Source: JAAOYC01 sp036481345 (GTDB lineage: Archaea > Nanobdellota > Nanobdellia > Woesearchaeales > WJKL01). Taken from it: a DNA stretch of 12,400 nt. The stretch lies in NCBI GenBank assembly GCA_036481345.1, contig JAZGHU010000029.1:1-12400 (forward strand). The letters run 5' to 3'. Below, in pieces: positions 1 through 5,227 of this stretch. The stretch's first letter is position 1. Each line of letters starts with the position of its first letter. A program made the translations under genes and the position numbers. A model generated the notes under the pieces. It saw nothing but the letters and a program-made list of their open reading frames with translations, made no database searches and had not been told where the DNA came from.

Positions 1-108
1 AGGGAATATGATGGAAAAGAGGTAGTTTTAGATCCTCAAAAAATAACAGCTGATATTGAATTACAAACAGATAGTTTAGAACAAGCTATTGAAACTATTC
101 TTGATTAG
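1..108 (+). CDS. 3' end of an unidentified protein gene (partial)
   Basis: Frame 1 is open from the window edge to TAG at 106-108 and encodes the last 35 residues of a protein; the start lies outside the window. The tail contains the segments VVLDP and ADIELQTDSLEQAI and ends in ETILD. A D-I-E-L-x-T-D strand followed by a short helix faintly resembles the C terminus of P-loop kinases such as adenylylsulfate kinase, where an 'ID-T...S.EE' segment is usual, but this is too short to name. It is convergent with the eS1 gene, whose stop lies only 2 bp further on, so there is no room for a separate terminator between the two genes. The coding call rests on composition and the clean abutment of the two genes. 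Confidence 0.55.
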   Translation, partial: REYDGKEVVLDPQKITADIELQTDSLEQAIETILD

Positions 109-110
109 AA

Positions 111-788
111 TTATTCTTTTTTAGGAGCTTCTTTTACTGCAGGTTTAACTTCAGCTGGTTTTTCTTCTGGCTTAGCTTCTTCCTTAACAACTTTCTTTTT
201 TTCAGCAGAAGGTTTTTTCAGAACTTTCATATATCTTACTTCAAACAATCTTAATGGATAAGTTTTGTTTAATATTTTTTTCATAGTTCCTTGTACTCTA
301 TGTCCAACTAATTCTGCAGCAAACCTATCATAACTGTTTTTTGCAAAGTATTTGTCGATTTCTTCTTTGCATGCTTTTTTTAGTCTTGTTAATGAAGAAA
401 GATTTGTAAGTCCGATTGTGATCATGATAACTTTTAATCTTAATTTGTAATCATCTGCTGTTTTTACTTCAAAAGAATAATCAACTTTTCTTTTTCCTCT
501 TCTAACCATTCTTTTTACTGAAGCAGCAGCCATTTCAAAGCCAATAAGTTCTGAAAAGAATTTGTTACTGCTTAGATTAGTTATTTCGAAGATAACACTG
601 ATATTTTGCTGTCTCATATCTCTAGTTAAGTTGCTTAATGTAACAGGGACTGTTTTTCCTATTGATTTGCTTGATTCTACAACAGGAGTTTCTCCTAAAG
701 TTTGCTTATTGAATAAAGCAGGTGCTATAATAGGTATCCATGTTTTCTTAACAGCACTTTTTGTTGTTCTTCTTTTTGCTTTTGCCAT
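111..788 (-). CDS. rps3ae: Small ribosomal subunit protein eS1 (S3Ae)
   Basis: This is a structural protein of the 30S subunit in Archaea, a homologue of eukaryotic RPS3A/eS1 that sits near the mRNA exit side. The 225-aa product shows the family layout. A basic N terminus leads into W-x-P-I-I-A-P-A-L-F (residues 17-26), then the GETP motif (32-35), the I-G-[KR]-T-V strand, and a 'LTRDMRQQN' segment equivalent to the family's 'LT.DF.KQ' motif. The body ends near residue 190 with LRLFEVRYMKVL. The last 35 or so residues are a low-complexity Lys/Glu/Pro/Ala tail, probably disordered. The ATG at 786-788 is supported by a TATA box 27 nt upstream, implying a leaderless mRNA. It lies downstream of gyrB on the same strand with a 43-bp gap that contains its promoter. 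Confidence 0.93.
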   Translation of the reverse strand: MAKAKRRTTKSAVKKTWIPIIAPALFNKQTLGETPVVESSKSIGKTVPVTLSNLTRDMRQQNISVIFEITNLSSNKFFSELIGFEMAAASVKRMVRRGKRKVDYSFEVKTADDYKLRLKVIMITIGLTNLSSLTRLKKACKEEIDKYFAKNSYDRFAAELVGHRVQGTMKKILNKTYPLRLFEVRYMKVLKKPSAEKKKVVKEEAKPEEKPAEVKPAVKEAPKKE

Positions 789-810
789 TGTTATTCAGAA
801 TTTGAGGACT

Positions 811-819
811 ATTTATAAA
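811..819 (-). promoter_or_regulatory. TATA box for eS1, leaderless architecture
   Basis: On the minus strand the sequence reads CCTTTATAAATAG. The centre of the box lies about 27 nt before the ATG at 788. Archaeal TSSs fall about 25-27 nt downstream of the TATA centre, so the transcript should start at or next to the start codon with no Shine-Dalgarno leader. The box occupies the 43-bp gap after the gyrB stop. Confidence 0.7.
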
Positions 820-831
820 GGTTTCTAATAA

Positions 832-2712
832 TTATACATCTAACTCTTCAACTTCTTTTGCGTGATCTTGGATGAATTTTCTACGGGGTTCTACTTGGTC
901 TCCCATTAACACAGTAAATACTTCATCTGCTTCAACACCATCTTCGATTGTTACTTGTTTTAATGTTCTTTTAGAAGGATCCATTGTTGTCTCCCAGAGC
1001 TGTTTTGGATTCATCTCTCCAAGACCTTTATACCTTTGTATACTTACTTTATCTTGGCCCTTAACTATATTCTTTTTCTCTTTATCATTATAAACATATG
1101 TTGCTTTCTTTCCGACCTTTATCCTATATAGTGGTGGTTGTGCAATATATATATGACCTGCTGCAACTAATGGCTGCATATACCTGTAAAAGAATGTAAG
1201 CAACAAACATGCAATGTGATTTCCATCAACATCTGCATCAGTCATTATCACAATCTTATGATATCTTAATTTTTCAATATTAAATTCTTCTCCAATTCCT
1301 GCTCCTAATGCAGTGATCATAGCTAGAATTTCAGTGTTTGCAAATATTTTATCTAAACGAGCCTTCTCAACATTTAATATTTTACCTCTTAATGGAAGTA
1401 TAGCTTGAATTCTACGATCTCTTCCTTGCTTTGCAGATCCGCCGGCAGAATCTCCTTCAACAATAAAAATTTCACATTTCTCAGCAGATCTTTCCTGACA
1501 ATCAGCTAATTTTCCAGGTAAACTACCAGTACTCAAAGCTCCTTTTCTTCTAGTCAGGTCTCGCGCCTTCCTAGCAGCTTCTCTTGCTTTAGCTGCATTT
1601 GCTAATTTCATAATAATACTTTTTCCAATAGCAGGATTCTCCTCTAAAAATGTTCTTAACTTATCTCCTACCATTGATTCAACTAATCCTTTTACTTCAG
1701 AATTTCCTAGTTTTGTTTTTGTCTGCCCTTCAAATTGAGGTTCTGAAACTTTAACAGAGACAACAGCTGACATTCCTTCTCTTGTATCATCTCCACCAAG
1801 CTTAACATCAACTTTTACTTTTTTAGCATAAGCATTAAACACCCTTGTTAGTGCAGCTTTAAATCCATTTAAGTGAGTTCCACCTTCATGAGTGTTGATA
1901 TTATTAGCAAAACTAAATACATTTTCAGTATATCCTTCATTATATTGCATTGCAACTTCTATTGCTATTCCTTCACTTTCTTTAGAAAAATAAATTGGCT
2001 TGTGTAATGCATTTTTGTTTTTATTCAAAAATTCAACAAAAGAGACCATTCCACCTTCATATTTGAAAACATGTTCTTTGTCATCTCTTTCATCTTTTAT
2101 TGTAATCTCTAATCCTTTATTTAAGAAAGCTAATTCTCTAAGCCTGTTAGCTAATATATCAAAATGAAATTCAGTTGTTTCAAATATCTCATCATCTGGA
2201 ATAAACCTAACAACAGTTCCAGTATGATCAGCTTTTCCTACTTCTTTTAGTTCTGATGTAGGTTTGCCTCTTGAATATTCTTGCTGGTATATCTTACCAT
2301 TTCTTCTGATCCTAACAAGAAGTTTCTTGCTTAAAGCATTAACTACTGAGATTCCAACTCCATGAAGGCCGCCAGAAACTTTGTAAGCTTTTGAGTCAAA
2401 TTTTCCACCTGCATGCAGTTTAGTCATAACAACCTGGACAGCTGGAATCCCCAACTTTTGATGAATTTCAACTGGAATACCTCTTCCATTATCAATAACA
2501 GAAATAGAACCATCTTTTCTAATTATAACCTTGATCTTTGTACAGTGTCCTGCAAGAGCTTCGTCAACACCATTGTCAACAGCTTCAAAAACCAGATGAT
2601 GGAGACCTCTAATTGAAGTATCTCCTATATACATGCCAGGACGTTTACGAACAGCGCTAAGGCCTTCCATAACCTTAATTTTCTCTGCTCCGTATGATTT
2701 ATCTTCAGCCAT
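832..2712 (-). CDS. gyrB: DNA gyrase subunit B
   Basis: This is the ATPase subunit of the type IIA topoisomerase that introduces negative supercoils together with GyrA, which is not in this window. The 626-aa length fits the short GyrB form without the proteobacterial insertion. Visible motifs are the GHKL ATPase E43/D46/N47 (FEAVDNGVDEA), DNGRGIP (74-80) and GGLHGVG (114-120). These are followed by the transducer loop Q330-T331-K332, TOPRIM EGDSAGG (419-425) and PLRGKILNVEKA (440-451), the metal-binding DADVDG (492-497), QRYKGLGEMNP (559-569), and a classic GyrB end, MGDQVEPRR...LDV. The C-terminal motifs favour GyrB over ParE. No residue essential for catalysis appears missing. The start ATG has no Shine-Dalgarno. 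A TATA box about 73 nt upstream suggests a leader of about 47 nt. GyrB is of bacterial ancestry and is found in some archaeal lineages, presumably by old transfer. Confidence 0.97.
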   Translation of the reverse strand: MAEDKSYGAEKIKVMEGLSAVRKRPGMYIGDTSIRGLHHLVFEAVDNGVDEALAGHCTKIKVIIRKDGSISVIDNGRGIPVEIHQKLGIPAVQVVMTKLHAGGKFDSKAYKVSGGLHGVGISVVNALSKKLLVRIRRNGKIYQQEYSRGKPTSELKEVGKADHTGTVVRFIPDDEIFETTEFHFDILANRLRELAFLNKGLEITIKDERDDKEHVFKYEGGMVSFVEFLNKNKNALHKPIYFSKESEGIAIEVAMQYNEGYTENVFSFANNINTHEGGTHLNGFKAALTRVFNAYAKKVKVDVKLGGDDTREGMSAVVSVKVSEPQFEGQTKTKLGNSEVKGLVESMVGDKLRTFLEENPAIGKSIIMKLANAAKAREAARKARDLTRRKGALSTGSLPGKLADCQERSAEKCEIFIVEGDSAGGSAKQGRDRRIQAILPLRGKILNVEKARLDKIFANTEILAMITALGAGIGEEFNIEKLRYHKIVIMTDADVDGNHIACLLLTFFYRYMQPLVAAGHIYIAQPPLYRIKVGKKATYVYNDKEKKNIVKGQDKVSIQRYKGLGEMNPKQLWETTMDPSKRTLKQVTIEDGVEADEVFTVLMGDQVEPRRKFIQDHAKEVEELDV

Positions 2713-2781
2713 TTGTATCTAATATATGATTAATTTCAGTAGAATTTTAGCTCTTCCACTAGTAAAAATAAAGCAACTCCC

Positions 2782-2789
2782 TTTATAAA
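2782..2789 (-). promoter_or_regulatory. TATA box upstream of gyrB
   Basis: The minus strand reads AAGGTTTATAAAGGG, nearly identical in core and flanks to the box ahead of the receiver gene at 7692-7699. With the usual spacing the TSS would fall near 2759, giving a leader of roughly 47 nt before the gyrB ATG. The structured element at 2800-2838 sits immediately upstream of this box. Confidence 0.6.
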
Positions 2790-2799
2790 CCTTTTGGTT

Positions 2800-2838
2800 G
2801 AATTCGGGCAGTACAGCCCGTGTACTATAAGAATTCGG
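2800..2838. repeat. Interleaved dyad element between GAATTCGG direct repeats
   Basis: GAATTCGG occurs at 2800-2807 and again at 2831-2838. Between and overlapping them are two interleaved perfect inverted repeats. CGGGC (2805-2809) pairs with GCCCG (2816-2820), and AGTACA (2810-2815) pairs with TGTACT (2821-2826). The four arms are contiguous, so the two stems are mutually exclusive if the region is single-stranded. The element is more GC-rich than its surroundings. It lies after the stop of the small gene at 2844-2999 and just upstream of the gyrB TATA box. It could be a regulator-binding site for gyrB, an end-of-transcript structure for the small-gene operon, or a copy of a small dispersed repeat. 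Confidence 0.6.
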
Positions 2839-2843
2839 AAATC

Positions 2844-2999
2844 TTAACCTGTTGGCAAAAATATCTTTACAACGGTTCCATCTGGTTTTTCAAAGTCAAT
2901 TTCACCGAGATTATTCCTTTGTGCATCTCTTACTTTTTGCATTATTTCAAACTCAGAGATTCCACAATTATCTAGTCCTAACAGTCCTTTTAATGACAT
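2844..2999 (-). CDS. Small conserved-looking protein, 51 aa, unknown function
   Basis: This short minus-strand ORF starts at ATG 2997-2999 and ends at TAA 2844-2846. The product begins MSLKGLLGLDNCGISEFEI and continues with a helix MQKVRDAQRN. It then forms an apparent beta hairpin (GEIDFEKPDGTVVKIFLP) and ends in TG. The pattern of helix, strand, D-G turn and strand looks like a folded mini-protein and not random ORF sequence. An in-frame TGA lies just upstream of the ATG, so the start cannot be moved far. It begins 4 nt after the stop of the 29-aa ORF at 3004-3093, in another frame, which suggests an operon with coupled translation. No Shine-Dalgarno at good spacing is visible. I do not recognise the family. 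Confidence 0.6.
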   Translation of the reverse strand: MSLKGLLGLDNCGISEFEIMQKVRDAQRNNLGEIDFEKPDGTVVKIFLPTG

Positions 3000-3003
3000 T
3001 TTC

Positions 3004-3093
3004 TTAGTTATTCATCACTAAGTCTAGTTCAAAATGACTCAGTTTTTTCTTATTCAATATCCTAATAAAGTCTTCATCTGATATATTTTTCAA
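3004..3093 (-). CDS. Microprotein, 29 aa, TTG start, unknown function
   Basis: TTG at 3091-3093 opens a 29-aa frame (starting MKNISDEDFIRIL, ending VMNN) that closes with TAA at 3004-3006. It starts 2 nt after the stop of the 43-aa gene upstream. A GGAGG at 3104-3108, inside the end of that gene, is about 10 nt before the TTG and could act as its ribosome binding site. The product is predicted to be one or two short charged helices. It sits between two better-supported tiny genes with almost no spacing, which argues for translation, but the length and rare start codon keep this tentative. Confidence 0.4.
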   Translation of the reverse strand: MKNISDEDFIRILNKKKLSHFELDLVMNN

Positions 3094-3095
3094 GT

Positions 3096-3227
3096 TTAAG
3101 CCGCCTCCTCATATCCCTGCATAAATGCTTGTTCTTCAGGGCTTATCTCCCCATCTTCTAATAGGTGTTCTCGAATATCTTCTGAATAGATGTTCTCGTC
3201 TTCTTCAAAATATTCTTCTTCTTTCAT
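3096..3227 (-). CDS. Small acidic protein, 43 aa, unknown function
   Basis: ATG at 3225-3227 is preceded by the strongest Shine-Dalgarno in the window, GGAGGTG at 3234-3240 with a 6-nt spacer. The product is very acidic (MKEEEYFEEDEN...) with a central EDGEISPEEQAFMQGYEEA segment, and it stops at TAA 3096-3098. An in-frame upstream ATG at 3240-3242 would add MEVGG, but the Shine-Dalgarno would then lie inside the gene, so the downstream ATG is preferred. An AT-rich TATA-like box lies about 50 nt upstream. It is the first gene of a three-ORF minus-strand cluster and is transcribed divergently from the AbrB-PhoU gene. No known domain, membrane segment or zinc-ligand pattern is apparent. Confidence 0.7.
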   Translation of the reverse strand: MKEEEYFEEDENIYSEDIREHLLEDGEISPEEQAFMQGYEEAA

Positions 3228-3233
3228 TCCCCC

Positions 3234-3240
3234 CACCTCC
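3234..3240 (-). promoter_or_regulatory. Strong Shine-Dalgarno of the 43-aa acidic protein gene
   Basis: The minus strand reads GGAGGTG followed by GGGGGA and ATG. It is a full match to the archaeal 16S rRNA 3' end (ATCACCTCC) and decides the start at 3227 over the in-frame ATG at 3242. Confidence 0.75.
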
Positions 3241-3276
3241 ATGGTTAAATAACTATATAATAATTAATAGTAAGGT

Positions 3277-3288
3277 TTAAATATATAT
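3277..3288 (-). promoter_or_regulatory. Probable TATA box for the small-gene operon
   Basis: The minus strand reads AAGGTATATATATTTAAACC. A TATA element here would place the TSS near 3255, giving a leader of about 28 nt containing the GGAGGTG site. The surroundings are very AT-rich, so the exact box is uncertain. Confidence 0.45.
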
Positions 3289-3300
3289 ACCTTTTCCATA

Positions 3301-3332
3301 TAACATATATATCTCACCAAAGATATATGTTA
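3301..3332. repeat. Inverted repeat in divergent promoter region
   Basis: TAACATATATATCT (3301-3314) and AGATATATGTTA (3321-3332) are inverted copies differing by one extra AT step in the left arm, separated by CACCAA. The inner 8 bp are perfectly complementary, and with a 2-nt bulge 12 pairs form. It lies between the divergent 43-aa gene and the AbrB-PhoU gene, upstream of or overlapping both likely promoters. It is a plausible operator for a dimeric or tetrameric DNA-binding protein, possibly the AbrB-domain protein itself (inference). AT-rich sequence lowers its significance. Confidence 0.45.
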
Positions 3333-3375
3333 AAAAATAGTATCTGGGGGCAAAATATACATTTTTATGTAAATC

Positions 3376-3383
3376 AAGGTGAT
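3376..3383 (+). promoter_or_regulatory. Shine-Dalgarno of the AbrB-PhoU gene
   Basis: AAGGTGAT is followed by ATAA and then ATG at 3388. AGGTGAT is complementary to ATCACCT of the archaeal anti-Shine-Dalgarno. This fixes the start and implies a leadered transcript. Confidence 0.75.
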
Positions 3384-3387
3384 ATAA

Positions 3388-4314
3388 ATGGAATTTAGAA
3401 AATTAATAAGCTTTGGGAAGACTTCCTTTGTAATGAGCATTCCAAAGAGCTGGATTGTCAAAAACAACCTTAAAAAAGGAGATTTAATGGGATTAGAGGA
3501 AGGAGAAGGCACTTTGATACTCACACCAAAGGCAGATTATCAGAGATCTTTGGAAAAAGATGATCTAGATGTTAGCAAATTAGGGAAAATGACCCTAAGG
3601 TATATGGTTGCTTTATACAAGAAAGGTATTGATGAGATCAGAGTTAAATTTGATAAACCAGAGATGTTAGAGGAGATTCAGCAGGCAATTGGAAAAGAAG
3701 CTGTTGGATATGAGATAACAGATCATGGTGGAAATTATTGTGTTATTAAAAATGTTGCAGGAGAATTGACAGAATTTGATCCTGTTATGAGAAGAATGTT
3801 CTTGCTTTTAATATCAATGGCAGATGAAAGCCTGATTAATGTTAAGAAGGGCAACTTCGAACAGTTGAAAAGCATAGCTTTCTTAGAAGAAGGAAACAAC
3901 AGATTTACTACAACACTTAGAAGAGCGATCAACAAAGGATCATATAAAGAAGCAAAGAAAACAGGACCTCTTTATTACATTATAGAAGATCTTGAGAATA
4001 TAGCAGACCAATACAAATATCTTTGCAACTACTTGTACAGCCAGAGAAACAAAAAAATCAAGATAAGAAAAGGAATAATTGATGTATATCAAAAGACAAA
4101 TGATATGCTAAGAGAATTCTATGAAATGTATTACAAATACGATCCAAACAAAGCAATTGACATTGGCAACAAGAGAAAAGAAGTTGTAGATGAATTCATG
4201 AAGATAATTGAGGAAAAACCATCTGCAGCAGAAATTGTAATATTATATAATATGCTTACAATAATGCAGAAAACTTTTTGCTTGATAGGACCTTATCTTA
4301 CAACAACTATATGA
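3388..4314 (+). CDS. AbrB-PhoU family regulator (phosphate uptake regulator-like)
   Basis: This 308-aa cytoplasmic protein has an N-terminal SpoVT/AbrB swapped-hairpin DNA-binding domain (residues 1-48). Its typical pattern is RKLISFGKTSFVMSIPKSW, then L-K-K-G-D and a closing hydrophobic strand (LILTPK). It is followed by an all-helical PhoU-like region (about 60-305). The segment IIEDLENIADQYKYL resembles the PhoU helix signature 'LErI.D...N'. In many archaea this fusion is annotated as a phosphate uptake regulator and can sit near Pst transport genes, but no transporter is seen here, so the signal it senses is open. The start is fixed by AAGGTGAT 5 nt upstream. It is the only complete plus-strand gene. 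Its last 8 bp overlap the end of the convergent PHP gene. The inverted repeat at 3301-3332 is a candidate autoregulatory site. Confidence 0.85.
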   Translation: MEFRKLISFGKTSFVMSIPKSWIVKNNLKKGDLMGLEEGEGTLILTPKADYQRSLEKDDLDVSKLGKMTLRYMVALYKKGIDEIRVKFDKPEMLEEIQQAIGKEAVGYEITDHGGNYCVIKNVAGELTEFDPVMRRMFLLLISMADESLINVKKGNFEQLKSIAFLEEGNNRFTTTLRRAINKGSYKEAKKTGPLYYIIEDLENIADQYKYLCNYLYSQRNKKIKIRKGIIDVYQKTNDMLREFYEMYYKYDPNKAIDIGNKRKEVVDEFMKIIEEKPSAAEIVILYNMLTIMQKTFCLIGPYLTTTI

Positions 4315-5227
4315 GATCTTCATTGAGCTCATTATGCTGTATAGCATAGTACTCTTCAAGCAGGCTGTCAACCATCTCGTGAGAAACATCTTTTCCAAGC
4401 TGGACTCCGGGTGCGTATTGCTCTCCATGAAAATCATTTCCTTCTATAAAAAGCAGATTATGTTTTGAAGCAAGATAGGAATTGTGGTTTTCAAGACCCA
4501 TTAGACCAGCTTCTTTAAAGTCAAGGATTGCTTCTTCCAAGTTAGTTACTTGAGATCTATCTGGATGAGCCCATATAGAGATTCCTCCTAGATCATTTAT
4601 CTTTTTAATTACTTTTTCTACAGGCCAGATAAGTGAATTATCAAATGGAATAAAAGCAGTTTCGCCTTCTCCAACATATTTTTGCATAGCTTCTTTAGCA
4701 CTATCACAGTCAGGACATAATCCAGAGATGTATAAAGCAAGTCCAATATGGAATCTTGAAGAAGGGCCTTTTCCAGTGAGCATATCAACATCCTCCCATT
4801 TAAGAGGAATATCCTGATTTTGTAGATTCTGAACCATCTCTCTGTTCCTGATATAACGATATGTATTAACAGAACCCAAATAAAGTTCTAATTCTTCATC
4901 AGCTTCTTCCATAAACTGTCCCATAATATGAATTTCTTTTCCTTGATATCTTGCACTTAATTCAATACCACCGATAATATACATTTTTACTTCAGGATCA
5001 ACGAGTTTGTACAGACCTCTAGATTCCCACAGAATACATTCAGGCTTTTTATTCTTCCTCATGAATCGATTATATTCATCTATAAGGCTTCTATCTAAAA
5101 GCCTATCATGGTCAGTTATAGTAATATATCTATATTCTTCTTCAAGAGCCTTGTGTATAATAGAACCAAAGTTCATAAGTCCGTCTGATCCTTCTTTTGT
5201 GTGTACATGAAATCCAGCATTTACCAT
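4307..5227 (-). CDS. PHP-domain phosphoesterase, YciV/RNase AM (TrpH)-like
   Basis: The 306-aa product is a PHP-family metal-dependent phosphoesterase. Metal ligands can be followed along the chain: H7 and H9 (F-H-V-H-T), D15, TDHD (38-41), GIE89L, EIH100IMG, the S-R-F-H160 segment, W-A-H221-P and GND265-F-H267. The order H-x-H...SDG...TDHD...GIE...HI.G...R.H...AHP...(N/S)DFH matches the TrpH/YciV branch, whose bacterial members act as 5'-3' exoribonucleases or 3',5'-nucleotide bisphosphate phosphatases. A nuclease or nucleotide-processing role is therefore expected. Compared with E. coli YciV there is an extra loop around residues 55-80, before the GIE motif. The ATG overlaps the end of the receiver gene (ATGGTAA, 7 bp), indicating translational coupling. 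The 3' end overlaps the convergent AbrB-PhoU gene by 8 bp. Confidence 0.85.
   Translation of the reverse strand: MVNAGFHVHTKEGSDGLMNFGSIIHKALEEEYRYITITDHDRLLDRSLIDEYNRFMRKNKKPECILWESRGLYKLVDPEVKMYIIGGIELSARYQGKEIHIMGQFMEEADEELELYLGSVNTYRYIRNREMVQNLQNQDIPLKWEDVDMLTGKGPSSRFHIGLALYISGLCPDCDSAKEAMQKYVGEGETAFIPFDNSLIWPVEKVIKKINDLGGISIWAHPDRSQVTNLEEAILDFKEAGLMGLENHNSYLASKHNLLFIEGNDFHGEQYAPGVQLGKDVSHEMVDSLLEEYYAIQHNELNEDLI

Noticed and set aside
562..828. Hydrophobic 88-aa plus-strand frame over the eS1 start and promoter
   Set aside because: It is antisense to a certain ribosomal protein gene, and the hydrophobicity comes from the complement of Lys/Glu codons. No ribosome binding site was seen.
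2795..2809. GGTTGAATTCGGGC resembling a tRNA T-arm
   Set aside because: There is no matching acceptor stem, anticodon arm or correct T-loop (GGTTCGAATCC) around it, so this is not a tRNA.
2805..2826. H-type pseudoknot from the interleaved arms
   Set aside because: All connecting loops would be zero nucleotides, which is sterically implausible. Mutually exclusive hairpins or DNA dyads are the better reading.
3004..3227. A single frameshifted gene instead of three tiny genes
   Set aside because: Each frame has its own stop and a plausible start, with ribosome binding sites for the first two, and no pair of frames joins into a recognisable longer protein.
3330..3524. 64-aa minus-strand frame over the AbrB-PhoU start
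   Set aside because: It is antisense to a gene with a clear Shine-Dalgarno and AbrB motif, and its composition is that of a shadow frame.
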